From a virus, in the IMG/VR virus record IMGVR_UViG_3300027747_000142, positions 1 through 21,317 of that record: a stretch of 21,317 nucleotides of DNA, one strand, 5' to 3'. Below the pieces are notes generated by a model, which was not told the DNA's origin, did not search any database, and saw only the letters and a program-made list of their open reading frames with translations. Below are positions 1 through 6,527 of this stretch, in pieces. Position 1 is the first letter of the stretch. The number at the start of each line of letters is the position of its first letter. The position numbers and the translations under genes were made by a program.

Positions 1-234
1 TGTGGAAAATGTTGTACCACGCTGCCAAATACCAAAATCACCATTAATAACTTTATTTTTGCCCGCTGCAAAATTGCCTTGATAGCGCAAGCCTGTTGAA
101 GTGGAACTATCTGCTACAATTTGCTCCCCATCATTTCCGACAGCCAATCTTGCTGGTGCTGTGGAGTAACCGAATAGATCACCCTTTGCTGTTAACGGCG
201 AGTTAGCCGTTGTTGGAACTCTACCTGTAGCCAT
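1..234 (-). CDS. Tail-fibre-like protein, N-terminal part (cut by window edge)
   Basis: The first 78 codons are visible; the gene runs off the left edge without a stop. It starts with ATG at 234-232, which overlaps the TAA stop of the preceding gene by one base (TAATG). Residues 15-40 contain GDLFGYSTAPARLAVG, a module common at the start of phage fibre and appendage proteins. Residues 64-76 read NGDFGIWQRGTTF, a motif I associate with the N-terminal part of phage tail-fibre or receptor-binding proteins, just before a lectin-like or beta-rich region. The same GD..PARLA.G module occurs in the gene at 485-1105, so the two probably share an attachment or trimerisation segment. The role in host adhesion is inferred from these motifs and from the position at the end of the virion gene run. 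The total length is unknown. Confidence 0.8.
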   Translation of the reverse strand, partial: MATGRVPTTANSPLTAKGDLFGYSTAPARLAVGNDGEQIVADSSTSTGLRYQGNFAAGKNKVINGDFGIWQRGTTFST

Positions 235-485
235 TAGTTGCCTCCTAGGAGTAGTCGTGCTTCATCTTCTGTAATACCAAGGCGCTCTAACAAGGCAGCG
301 CGTTCGTGTGCTTTGGCTGCTTCTTGTTCTGTTTTCCAAGCATCGTATTGTGCAAAGCCATCACTATATTGTTTTTTTGTAATTGGCTCGCACTCTAAAA
401 ATTGAATGCCTTCGTATTCTTCTCCTACAGCATAATATCCGCCGTTTGGAATTAGCATTGTTAAAACCTCAACACTTGTAGCCAT
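234..485 (-). CDS. Small conserved phage protein, 83 aa
   Basis: I chose ATG at 485-483 because it overlaps the preceding stop as TAATG and has AGGTG four bases upstream. An upstream in-frame ATG at 539 would add 18 residues inside the neighbouring gene and looks spurious. The N-terminal half is hydrophobic to mixed (VLTMLIPNGGYYAVG). The middle has the segment KKQYSDGFAQYDAWK. The C-terminal third is a charged helix ending in LLERLGITEDEARLLLGG. This layout matches small proteins I have seen next to tail-fibre genes in actinobacteriophages, but their function is unknown. Its place between two fibre-like genes suggests an accessory or chaperone role for the appendage. That is inference from position only. 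Confidence 0.8.
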   Translation of the reverse strand: MATSVEVLTMLIPNGGYYAVGEEYEGIQFLECEPITKKQYSDGFAQYDAWKTEQEAAKAHERAALLERLGITEDEARLLLGGN

Positions 486-1105
486 TATGCACCTATTTCC
501 ATTAAAGTAATGCTTGATTGATTTCCATTTTGCTGACAAATAGCAATGTCTGCTGCTGTATACGGTGCAAATTGTGTTTTGTATGTTGTTGCAGAAGTAG
601 TTGCTGGACTATCTAAGACATTTATCGCTGCATAAGTTCTTAATCCAATACGAGCATTAGTACTTAAACCAGATTCAATGTAATGAGCGGTGCCAGTGCC
701 CAAAGTATCATCAATAATCACTGTTGATCCGCGTAAAGTTTTCAGACCAATACCAACAAAAGCACCTGTTCCTTGTGCCGTTATCATCTGACTGACAATA
801 ACTAGGATCTTACTTGTATTTAATGTAGGGGTTATAGTTGCTGTTAAAGACGTATCAGCATAAGTGGTAGTCGTGTTTGTGGTGCTTGTTGTTGATACAC
901 CTTGGACAACTTGCAAAACTTTGCCACCACTTGCAGGTGTAGCCCAAGTTGGAATACCGCTTGCAACCGTCAGCACTTGAGCAGATGAGCCAATGGCTAG
1001 ACGGGCAGGGTTTGAGGCAGATGAGGCATAAAGAATGTCACCTGTTGTGGTAAGAATGGTTGGTTGAATACCACCTTCAACCGAAGGTATGCGTGAGATA
1101 GTCAC
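485..1105 (-). CDS. Tail-fibre or appendage-like structural protein, 206 aa
   Basis: The GTG start at 1105-1103 shares one base with the TAG stop of the upstream gene (TAGTG). The GTG start is therefore supported by translational coupling; no strong Shine-Dalgarno sequence is visible. Residues 20-47 carry GDILYASSASNPARLAIGSS followed by QVLTV, the low-complexity module of phage fibres that also occurs in the partial gene at 1-234. The remaining roughly 150 residues are rich in T, S, A, I and V, with alternating hydrophobic residues typical of beta sheet, and have no catalytic motif. The protein has no signal peptide or membrane segment. I infer a short fibre or decoration protein. The basis is the shared module and gene position; the exact location in the particle is unknown. 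Confidence 0.75.
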   Translation of the reverse strand: MTISRIPSVEGGIQPTILTTTGDILYASSASNPARLAIGSSAQVLTVASGIPTWATPASGGKVLQVVQGVSTTSTTNTTTTYADTSLTATITPTLNTSKILVIVSQMITAQGTGAFVGIGLKTLRGSTVIIDDTLGTGTAHYIESGLSTNARIGLRTYAAINVLDSPATTSATTYKTQFAPYTAADIAICQQNGNQSSITLMEIGA

Positions 1106-1434
1106 TATGCAATCTCGCTTCCAAAAGCGTTAAATGAAAATGTTGCTGCTGAAGCATAGACTGTGATTACATCTGTAGCACCTAGAGTCACACCTAGAGT
1201 CAGGGTGTCTGAGGCATTACCAGGTAGTGAGACATCATAGGCTAGATACTGCTTGGCATTATCTGCTGCTGCAGCCACACGCACCGAGATGCGGTAAGTA
1301 CCAGCAGTTGCTGTTTGGTTAGTTACTGTCAGCGTAGACACGATTGTTTGTGTAGAGGCTGGGACTGTATAGAGCGTTGTTGCTGTGGTTGCTGCTGGGT
1401 TAACTTGCCCAAGCACCTTGTAAGTTGTTGCCAT
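1105..1434 (-). CDS. Small beta-rich phage structural protein, 109 aa
   Basis: The ATG start at 1434-1432 has AAAGGA about ten bases upstream. The protein begins MATTYKVLGQVNPAATTATTLY, continues with a T/V/S-rich stretch (TIVSTLTVTNQTATAGTYRI), and ends with FSFNAFGSEIA. It is nearly all predicted beta strand, has no cysteine, and carries few charges. I recognise the overall pattern (tripeptide-rich start, TLYTVPA, LAYDV, terminal FNAFGSEIA) from small proteins beside fibre genes in actinobacteriophages and environmental phages. No function is established for it as far as I know. A jelly-roll or Ig-like decoration subunit is a reasonable guess from its composition. Confidence 0.75.
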   Translation of the reverse strand: MATTYKVLGQVNPAATTATTLYTVPASTQTIVSTLTVTNQTATAGTYRISVRVAAAADNAKQYLAYDVSLPGNASDTLTLGVTLGATDVITVYASAATFSFNAFGSEIA

Positions 1435-1468
1435 TTATTCTTTTTCCTTTACTGTAGTGTTTGGTTGT

Positions 1469-1849
1469 TTACCCACCCATAAGAAGTAGGCTGCTAACAG
1501 TTCCACCAGAACTGCCAGTTAGCCCATTCTCAAAGTTGGTTAGATCATATGATGTGAGTACGTGTTTGACACTTGCTCCTGCTGAGTGGGTAACTGCAGA
1601 TGATCCTGCCTGCCCACGCACAATCGTCATTGTATCGCTTGTTTGGTTAGTAATAAAAACAATTTCTTCGTTGATAGTGTCAACGTCAATAGCAACTGTA
1701 AAGACATCTACGTTGCCAGAGGCTAGGGTAACACCACCCATTAGGGCAGTGCCTGTTCCTGTTGAAACCACCATACTAGTAGCACCAGTTGTGGTGATAG
1801 CATTTTGCAGCGTAGTGGCTACGCTAGTAGAGGAGAATTTACTAGTCAT
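1469..1849 (-). CDS. Beta-rich structural protein with an RG..G(S/T).A..H motif, 126 aa
   Basis: The ATG at 1849-1847 is preceded by AAGGGA with five bases of spacing. The central part reads DTINEEIVFITNQTSDTMTI, then VRGQAGSSAVTHSAGASV. This pattern (acidic pair, beta hairpin, RGQ.GS.A..H..G..V) is a small beta domain repeatedly seen in phage virion proteins. A related version occurs in the neighbouring 300-aa protein at 1859-2761. The C-terminus is glycine/serine-rich and ends SLLLMGG, similar in style to the LFLGGM terminus of the collagen-like protein. A structural or appendage role is inferred from these features and from the neighbours. There is no enzymatic motif. Confidence 0.7.
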   Translation of the reverse strand: MTSKFSSTSVATTLQNAITTTGATSMVVSTGTGTALMGGVTLASGNVDVFTVAIDVDTINEEIVFITNQTSDTMTIVRGQAGSSAVTHSAGASVKHVLTSYDLTNFENGLTGSSGGTVSSLLLMGG

Positions 1850-1858
1850 TGGTTTCCC

Positions 1859-2761
1859 TTATTTTGTGTAATGAATACGGATTGGGTACTTGTCAGCCAA
1901 CTTTAACGCTTCTTCATTGAGTCGCTGTTGGTACAAGGCGAAGATATAACGAGAGGCAGCTACGCCGGCAGTTGATGGAAGTTTTCCATCGTTTAGATCT
2001 GCCTCAGCACTAGAGAGATTGATTCGTCCAGCGTCAAGGTAAGACAATAATTTGTATGATGCTCCGAGTATGACAACATCTTTACAAGAATCAGGTAAGC
2101 CAGATACGTCAGCAAAATCATCTGTGTTGGCGTCAAGAGTGTTTGGCGTGGATGTGTACCATACTTGAACTGTACGACCAGGCTGTATTCCCTCATAAAT
2201 GTTAATTGTTTTCTGTGTATTAAAGGTAGCTGTATTTGCCATAGTATCTAAGCGCCAGCGATTTACTGGTAGCCATTCTTTACTAGAACCTGTAGTTTGC
2301 CAAGAAATAAACAAGACATCTTGAACATCATCTGGCAAAGCATAAGTAGTCTGAGATGCGTTAAAGGTAAATGTATAGGCAGAGGCAATCCAGAGCTTAG
2401 GATAGAAGCTATTGATTGTGTCGTTGATAGCCTTCTTGATTGTGCTGCGAGGAAAGGTAGGAGATAGAGTTACTTGTGCATACTGGGCGTGAGGTGCTGC
2501 AGTTGTTCCCTGATAGCCACGTCCAAAGCCTGGTATGACGTTAAGAGTGTTGCTTGCTGTAGTAAAAGAATCAATCCAAATAAGTTCATCGTCAATTTCA
2601 ATAACACCTTTAGCAAGGTTATTACTAGATCCAACAGTAATAGCAGTGCTAGTGGTGGTTAGACCAGCAGCGTTGGCAACATAAGTAATGCGGTCTTGAC
2701 GCAGGGCGTAGCCTTGCAGGTTAGCCCGTACTTCATCAACCATCTCATTTAACGTTGGCAT
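1859..2761 (-). CDS. Head-tail connector / adaptor-like protein, 300 aa
   Basis: ATG at 2761-2759 overlaps the glycosyltransferase stop as TAATG, with GAGG five bases upstream. The protein starts MPTLNEMVDEVRANLQGY, a helical opening typical of phage adaptor proteins. It then carries a small beta domain around residues 35-100 (EIDDELIWIDSF and RGYQGTTAAPHAQ) and a helix with IKKAINDTINSFYPKLW. Next comes a beta region with YALPDDVQDVLFISW and a long helical C-terminus (ASRYIFALYQQRLNEEALKLADKYP). This layout matches the broad class of portal-ring or tail-tube adaptors in short-tailed phages. The role of joining portal to tail machinery is inferred from the family-like architecture. I cannot distinguish an adaptor from a tubular tail protein without structural comparison. 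Confidence 0.65.
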   Translation of the reverse strand: MPTLNEMVDEVRANLQGYALRQDRITYVANAAGLTTTSTAITVGSSNNLAKGVIEIDDELIWIDSFTTASNTLNVIPGFGRGYQGTTAAPHAQYAQVTLSPTFPRSTIKKAINDTINSFYPKLWIASAYTFTFNASQTTYALPDDVQDVLFISWQTTGSSKEWLPVNRWRLDTMANTATFNTQKTINIYEGIQPGRTVQVWYTSTPNTLDANTDDFADVSGLPDSCKDVVILGASYKLLSYLDAGRINLSSAEADLNDGKLPSTAGVAASRYIFALYQQRLNEEALKLADKYPIRIHYTK

Positions 2762-3822
2762 TATTTCCTCTCATACCAGCCATCTCCCCATAGAGTTAGC
2801 AGTCGTGCAAAGTATTGTTCGTATTGTGGTCCTATAGCATCTAGTGAGTACAACGCTACTGCTCTCTTATGTATTGCTACTGGGTCTAGGTCCTTTACCC
2901 ACTCTGTAGCTACTGCAAACTCCATTGCATTTCTGCAACGATATCCAGTAACACCTTGTGGATTAGTCTCTGTAAACGCTCCCCAGTCTGTGGTAATTGT
3001 TGGAGTTCCACAGGTCTGTGCTTCGATAACTACATTACCAAAAGGTTCTATGTATAGCGTTGGAGCAAATAGGGCAATTGCACCGCCCATTAACTTTGCT
3101 CGTTCTTCTGCTCCTACTGGTCCTACCCATTCACCATACTCAATCTTGGGATCTTTACCAGGTCCTGCCATAATAAGTTTAAGCCCAAGTTCTTTACAAA
3201 CGTGTTGAGCAACAACTAAGCCTTTGCGATCTACCATACGTCCAACGTATAAGTAATAATCTTCTTTCTTTTCTTGCAGCGGAAACATCTCTGGTTCTAA
3301 GTAACCAGGAATAACCGCATCATAGAAGTTGCCATCTACTAGCGTAGGGTTCTTAAACATTGCATAGATACTGTGCATCCAAGCGTATGATTCAAAGACT
3401 TTGTACTTACTAAATACTCCACCATAGCCAACACCAAACTCTACGCTAATGTGATTTGGATAAGCCTTAGCAATAGGTTCTTGTGATGCTCCACCGATAA
3501 GACAAATAAAATCTTTCTTCTCTAGGCGCTTACCTAGTTCTTTAATGGCGTTGCCGTTAAAGATCTGCCAATGTGGTAGTTCATTATTAAACTCAGCTTC
3601 TGTAAAGTGTTTACCAGCTAATGCTTCTTGCTGTTGCTCTTTAGTAATACAAGTAATTAACTCATCACACGGAGCTTCGTTGTCTTCACTAGCATAAAGA
3701 TAGACCGTATGACCAAGGCTTTTCATCATTATACAAAAGCGTCTAACCTTTTCGGTATAGGCGCAGTTAACATACTCTTTAGTTGTCTGCGTATGGGGCA
3801 AACTAATAACGTGAAATCTCAT
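2761..3822 (-). CDS. GT4-family glycosyltransferase, 353 aa
   Basis: This is a GT-B-fold retaining glycosyltransferase of the GT4 type, which moves a sugar from a nucleotide-sugar donor to an acceptor. The N-terminal half is the less conserved acceptor domain. The donor domain starts near residue 188 with YYLYVGRMVDRKG, in which R195 and K200 sit where GT4 enzymes bind donor phosphates. The E-x7-E motif is present as E259 and E267 in YIEPFGNVVIEAQTCGTPTI. There is no signal peptide or membrane helix, so it acts in the infected cell's cytoplasm. The ATG at 3822-3820 has no clear Shine-Dalgarno sequence and follows the collagen-like gene's stop by nine bases, which suggests dependence on translation of that gene. 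The virion-gene context suggests modification of a particle protein; the acceptor is not shown by the sequence. Confidence 0.88.
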   Translation of the reverse strand: MRFHVISLPHTQTTKEYVNCAYTEKVRRFCIMMKSLGHTVYLYASEDNEAPCDELITCITKEQQQEALAGKHFTEAEFNNELPHWQIFNGNAIKELGKRLEKKDFICLIGGASQEPIAKAYPNHISVEFGVGYGGVFSKYKVFESYAWMHSIYAMFKNPTLVDGNFYDAVIPGYLEPEMFPLQEKKEDYYLYVGRMVDRKGLVVAQHVCKELGLKLIMAGPGKDPKIEYGEWVGPVGAEERAKLMGGAIALFAPTLYIEPFGNVVIEAQTCGTPTITTDWGAFTETNPQGVTGYRCRNAMEFAVATEWVKDLDPVAIHKRAVALYSLDAIGPQYEQYFARLLTLWGDGWYERK

Positions 3823-3831
3823 ACGAGAAGT

Positions 3832-5019
3832 CTACATACCGCCTAGGAACAAAGCTACGGGAATGGCATCTGCCCCAGGGCCTGTCGCACCAGTTGGACC
3901 TGTAGATCCTGTGACTCCAGTTGTACCTGTTACTCCTTGCGGTCCTGTTGCTCCTGTTGGCCCAGTCGCACCAGCAGGGCCAGTAGCCCCAGTAACGCCA
4001 GTGGCACCAGTAACACCAGTAGCACCAGTAGTTCCAGTAACACCTTGTGGTCCAGTAGCACCTGTTGGTCCAGTTGAACCTGTTGGTCCAACTAAATTAA
4101 CCCCAGCAGGCCAAGTGCCTGCTGCTTTAGGTCCAAAGATTTTATTGCTAGTAGTGTTAATGTAGAAATCACCATTGACACCTTGGGTTGTAGGATCAAC
4201 TGTTCCGTTAAGAACTGTATATCCAGCAACACCTGTAGGTCCTGTTGCACCAGTTGCACCTGCTGGACCTGTTGCCCCAACGGGTCCTGTAGCCCCTGTA
4301 GGCCCTGTAGCACCCGTTACTCCAGTAGGTCCAACAGTTCCAGTTACACCTTGTGTACCAGTGGCTCCTACGGGACCTGTTGCTCCAGTGGGACCAACTA
4401 GGTTAACTCCAGCAGGCCAAACGCCTGCTGCCTTTGGACCAAAAATCTTATTAGTTGCGGTGTTGATATAGAAGTCACCGTTAACTCCTTGAGTAGTTGG
4501 GTCTACTATGCCGTTAAGAACCGTGTAACCAGCAACGCCAGTTGCACCTGTAGCACCAGTAACTCCTACAGGGCCTGTGGCACCTGTGGCACCTTGTGGG
4601 CCAGTCGCTCCCGTAGGTCCTGTCGCACCAACTGCTCCTGTCGTTCCAGTTGCTCCAGCTGGTCCCGTAGATCCAGTAACTCCCGTGACTCCTGTAGCGC
4701 CAACAGGTCCTGTCGCACCTGTTGCTCCCGCTGGACCCGTTGCTCCTGCAGGGCCTGTGGCGCCTGTAGTTCCAGTAGCACCCGTGGTACCCGTTGGGCC
4801 AGTCGGCCCAGTACTTCCTGTAACACCTGTTGCTCCTATCGAACCAGTAGCGCCAGTTACACCTGTTGCACCTGTAGCACCGTTTGGTCCTGTTGCTCCC
4901 GCAGGACCAGAAGGTCCCGTCGGTCCAGTGGCACCTTGACCACCTTGTGGTCCTTGATCTTGCGAAAACTCTACCGCTACTTGCGGCGTAATGTTTTCAA
5001 TAACAATTATTGTGCTCAT
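3832..5019 (-). CDS. Collagen-like virion fibre protein, 395 aa
   Basis: ATG at 5019-5017 overlaps the upstream stop (ATGA). After a short N-terminus ([18 protein letters not shown]), residues about 23-162 are uninterrupted Gly-X-Y triplets, mainly GAT, GPT, GVT and GPA. Two more collagen blocks follow (about 209-264 and 311-382). The blocks are separated by two nearly identical 45-residue spacers (164-208 and 266-310) containing [22 protein letters not shown] and IFGPKAAG. This spacer type is known from bacterial and phage collagen-like proteins. The last residues are [12 protein letters not shown]. The protein should form a trimeric rod with two globular knots. Threonine in the Y position is a common O-glycosylation site in bacterial collagens such as BclA, and a glycosyltransferase follows directly. 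It is probably a fibre on the particle surface. Confidence 0.9.
   Translation of the reverse strand: MSTIIVIENITPQVAVEFSQDQGPQGGQGATGPTGPSGPAGATGPNGATGATGVTGATGSIGATGVTGSTGPTGPTGTTGATGTTGATGPAGATGPAGATGATGPVGATGVTGVTGSTGPAGATGTTGAVGATGPTGATGPQGATGATGPVGVTGATGATGVAGYTVLNGIVDPTTQGVNGDFYINTATNKIFGPKAAGVWPAGVNLVGPTGATGPVGATGTQGVTGTVGPTGVTGATGPTGATGPVGATGPAGATGATGPTGVAGYTVLNGTVDPTTQGVNGDFYINTTSNKIFGPKAAGTWPAGVNLVGPTGSTGPTGATGPQGVTGTTGATGVTGATGVTGATGPAGATGPTGATGPQGVTGTTGVTGSTGPTGATGPGADAIPVALFLGGM
4091..4230 (-). repeat. Collagen spacer repeat, copy B (C-terminal copy)
   Basis: This stretch encodes the second non-collagen spacer of the collagen-like protein. It is repeated in frame 306 bases (102 codons) away at 4397-4536. 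The protein copies are nearly identical, while third codon positions differ often, so the duplication is not recent or is kept by selection on the protein. Confidence 0.85.
4397..4536 (-). repeat. Collagen spacer repeat, copy A (N-terminal copy)
   Basis: This is the partner of the repeat at 4091-4230 and encodes the first spacer. Between the two protein copies I see a handful of substitutions (for example I/T after LNG, TA/TS before NK, V/T before WP), against many silent changes in the DNA. Confidence 0.85.
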
Positions 5020-5357
5020 ACAGTCACAGCTCCTGTCACAATAAATTTGCCTTCAAGATATCTAGTAACTGTTACACCAGATGTAAGTATTAGGTCATAT
5101 GAATAACGACCAGCACTAATAGCACCTGTAATTGTGGCACTGAGTGTAACTGTGACACGACCATTTGTTGCATCAAAGACCATATAACCATTGTCAGTAG
5201 ATGCCACTACAGTTGTAGTAGATGCGCCCACAAATGGGCGCACTGTCATAGTGCCTGTATAACCATTTAGATTTACAGGAGTATTATTTTCGAGTATTTG
5301 AAACTGAAAATTAAATGTAGTGGCTTGGTCACAGACCAGATTATATTTAGCACTCAA
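5016..5357 (-). CDS. Ig-like/BppU-N-like structural protein, 113 aa
   Basis: I place the start at TTG 5357-5355 because it overlaps the preceding stop (TTGA) and gives an N-terminus of the form [15 protein letters not shown], which looks like the usual start of this protein type. An in-frame ATG at 5420 would add 21 residues inside the upstream gene and has no good ribosome site. The sequence is beta-rich: [16 protein letters not shown], then [13 protein letters not shown], then [12 protein letters not shown] and a final [10 protein letters not shown]. This pattern resembles the N-terminal domain of baseplate upper proteins and small Ig-like proteins found in phage tail regions. Its 3' end overlaps the collagen-like gene by four bases, so the two are probably made in a fixed ratio and may assemble together. 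Confidence 0.7.
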   Translation of the reverse strand: MSAKYNLVCDQATTFNFQFQILENNTPVNLNGYTGTMTVRPFVGASTTTVVASTDNGYMVFDATNGRVTVTLSATITGAISAGRYSYDLILTSGVTVTRYLEGKFIVTGAVTV

Positions 5358-5638
5358 GATGAGATCGCTCTGAGAGCCTGCGCTGCAGGTAACTGAGTAG
5401 TGCCAGCGAGAGCGTTGCATACGCCATTAAAATCAAGGCGATTAGTGCTAGTCGTGCCTTGAATCGCATTGAGTACTCCCACCGTGTCTGTTAAATTTGT
5501 TGTTACTGATTTTAAGACTGCCCATTGGCGAGCAGCCAAGGCTTGTCCTACCATCGCACCTGGTACTCGATAGGTGCCACCATTAGCTAAACGATTAAGT
5601 TCATCTAATAGCGTTGTTCCTGCTACTCCTAGTGCCAC
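5354..5638 (-). CDS. Small conserved hypothetical phage protein, 94 aa
   Basis: The GTG start at 5638-5636 has a strong AAGGAG six bases upstream, which decides the start. The protein begins MALGVAGTTLLDELNRLANGG and continues TYRVPGAMVGQALAARQWA; the second half is mixed helix with NAIQGTTSTNRLDFNGVCNAL. It is alanine-rich, has one cysteine, and lacks membrane or catalytic motifs. I do not recognise a named domain. It shares a four-base overlap with the next gene and lies between the tiny-gene cluster and the fibre genes, so a minor structural role is possible but not shown. Confidence 0.7.
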   Translation of the reverse strand: MALGVAGTTLLDELNRLANGGTYRVPGAMVGQALAARQWAVLKSVTTNLTDTVGVLNAIQGTTSTNRLDFNGVCNALAGTTQLPAAQALRAISS

Positions 5639-5649
5639 CTATATCTCCT

Positions 5650-5814
5650 TTACTTCTTCTTGGTTTTCTTTGCTGCAGCGTTATCTACTAGATTTGGATA
5701 TGGTCGTCCTGCTGCTTTTGCTCTTGCCTTAGCTGCAGATTTCTGAGCTGGCGTTAGAGGTGTTGACTTCTTGTTAGGATTCTTTGTATCCCAAAATGCT
5801 ACTTTCTTTTTCAC
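5650..5814 (-). CDS. Small lysine-rich protein, 54 aa
   Basis: The GTG at 5814-5812 is the best start: AAGGGG lies six bases upstream, and GTGA overlaps the stop of the cysteine-rich gene at 5811-5909. An ATG at 5853 also has an SD-like AAAGG and would give 67 aa with a long overlap. The mature sequence is very basic: it opens with a KKK run, contains DTKNPNKKSTPLTPAQKSAAKARAKAAGR in broken form (residues about 8-37), and ends AAAKKTKKK. There is no cysteine. Such composition suggests nucleic-acid binding or charge neutralisation during packaging, as inferred for other small basic phage proteins. The function is unproven. Confidence 0.65.
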   Translation of the reverse strand: MKKKVAFWDTKNPNKKSTPLTPAQKSAAKARAKAAGRPYPNLVDNAAAKKTKKK

Positions 5815-5909
5815 TTTTTTCCCCTTGCGTTTTTGCAGGTAGAACAGGTGCATTTACAACCCTTTTGAGGATTGCCTGCTTTACATTTGCATTTACATTT
5901 AGCACACAT
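5811..5909 (-). CDS. Tiny cysteine-rich, metallothionein-like protein, 32 aa
   Basis: The 32-residue reading frame has eight cysteines at positions 2, 5, 7, 9, 18, 20, 22 and 25. Spacing is CxxCxCxC, eight residues, then CxCxCxxC, a mirror-symmetric arrangement. Most residues between the cysteines are lysine, and the tail is NARGKK. Both ends fit the operon exactly: ATG at 5909-5907 shares a base with the upstream TAA (TAATG), and TGA at 5813-5811 overlaps the GTG of the next gene (GTGA). AAAGG lies nine bases upstream. Clusters of CxC and CxxC with no histidine or bulky hydrophobics are typical of metallothioneins, which bind Zn, Cu(I) or Cd by thiolates. With such high lysine content it could also touch nucleic acid. 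Metal binding is inferred from composition; I know of no named family for it. Confidence 0.72.
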   Translation of the reverse strand: MCAKCKCKCKAGNPQKGCKCTCSTCKNARGKK

Positions 5910-6211
5910 TATTTTTTGCCTTTATTCCTTTTAGAAATGGCTGCAGCCTTAGACTTGGCATCAGCTTTAGATGATGCACCCCAGGCTTGTAAAGATAATA
6001 GTAATCTGGTTGGCTCTCCATTAGGCTTGCGTTCAGGTCCTGGGTTACCAGCAGCGCGAGCAAGGTAACTTGCTCTACGTGGGTTATCGCCAGATTTAAC
6101 AGGTGCTTTAATATCTTGACCTGCAGCCTTTAATGAGGCGCGGCCTTTTGCATTAAGTCCACCTTTAGGGTTTTGTCCTTCTTTGCGTTGCCACGCTGGA
6201 GTCTTTGCCAT
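5909..6211 (-). CDS. Small basic conserved protein (DUF6321-like), 100 aa
   Basis: ATG at 6211-6209 directly abuts the upstream stop (TAAATG). The sequence matches a conserved small family found in many phage and some bacterial genomes: AWQRKEGQNPKGGLNAKGRA near the start, APVKSGDNPRRASYLARAAG in the middle, and GEPTRLLLSLQAWGASSKAD before a lysine-rich tail. I believe this is the DUF6321 type, but the number is from memory. Conserved GG-N-KGR, SGDNPRR and AWGAS motifs are all intact and the length is normal. The many Arg, Lys and Gly residues suggest RNA or DNA contact. Molecular function is not known. It forms part of a coupled block of tiny genes. Confidence 0.82.
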   Translation of the reverse strand: MAKTPAWQRKEGQNPKGGLNAKGRASLKAAGQDIKAPVKSGDNPRRASYLARAAGNPGPERKPNGEPTRLLLSLQAWGASSKADAKSKAAAISKRNKGKK

Positions 6212-6388
6212 TTACTTCTTCTTACCCATTTTCTTATTAGATATTTTTGCCTCAGATAATGCAATAGCAACTGCTTGCTTTCTATTAGTTACTACTGGAC
6301 CTTTTTTAGATCCTGAATGGAGCATCCCACCCTTAAATTCGTGCATAACTTTTTGGACTTTAGCATTACCCTTAGTCTTCTTTTTCAT
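6212..6388 (-). CDS. Small basic conserved protein (DUF6496-like), 58 aa
   Basis: ATG at 6388-6386 shares a base with the upstream TAA (TAATG), and the TAA stop abuts the next ATG. The protein opens MKKKTKGNAKVQKVMHEFKG, continues GSKKGPVVTNRKQAVAIALS and ends with NKKMGKKK. The core VMHEFK...SGSKKGP.V.NRKQA.AIALSEA is a pattern I recognise from a widespread small family, which I recall as DUF6496; the number is from memory. The RKQAIAIALSEA segment looks like a short DNA-binding or interaction helix. The function is unknown in all members I can recall. Its position beside other lysine-rich tiny genes fits a shared role, perhaps in genome condensation. Confidence 0.82.
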   Translation of the reverse strand: MKKKTKGNAKVQKVMHEFKGGMLHSGSKKGPVVTNRKQAVAIALSEAKISNKKMGKKK

Positions 6389-6525
6389 TATTTAGCAGCC
6401 TTACCCATCGCACCTGTTTGTAGTTCTTCATAAGTTTCGTACTTGAGGTTACTTGGGTATTGCTTATCTGCTGGTGGGTAGACAAGATTATTTATGTCTG
6501 TTGTTAATTCTTTGTTGTTATTCAT
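6388..6525 (-). CDS. Small hypothetical protein, 45 aa
   Basis: ATG at 6525-6523 lies two bases after the upstream stop and has AAAGG nine bases before it; the TAA overlaps the next ATG by one base. The protein starts MNNNKELTTDINNLVYPPAD and ends LQTGAMGKAAK, with tyrosine-rich NLKYETYEEL in the middle. Unlike its neighbours it is not strongly basic. I do not recognise it. The exact fit between two coupled neighbours is the main support for its being real. Confidence 0.65.
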   Translation of the reverse strand: MNNNKELTTDINNLVYPPADKQYPSNLKYETYEELQTGAMGKAAK

Positions 6526-6527
6526 TA

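Noticed and set aside
1461-1871. 136-aa plus-strand frame opposite the 126-aa gene
   Set aside because: It mirrors the minus-strand gene and has valine/proline-rich composition from reverse-complement codons; the minus gene has a good ribosome site and a known phage-type motif.
3863-4935. CRISPR-like or tandem-repeat array
   Set aside because: The 9-base periodicity comes from Gly-X-Y codons of the collagen-like gene; there are no unique spacers of constant size.
3863-4939. Long plus-strand reading frames rich in Val, Ala, Pro (and a Ser/Cys-rich one)
   Set aside because: They are complementary-strand shadows of the collagen triplet repeats; they have no ribosome sites and would be the only plus-strand genes.
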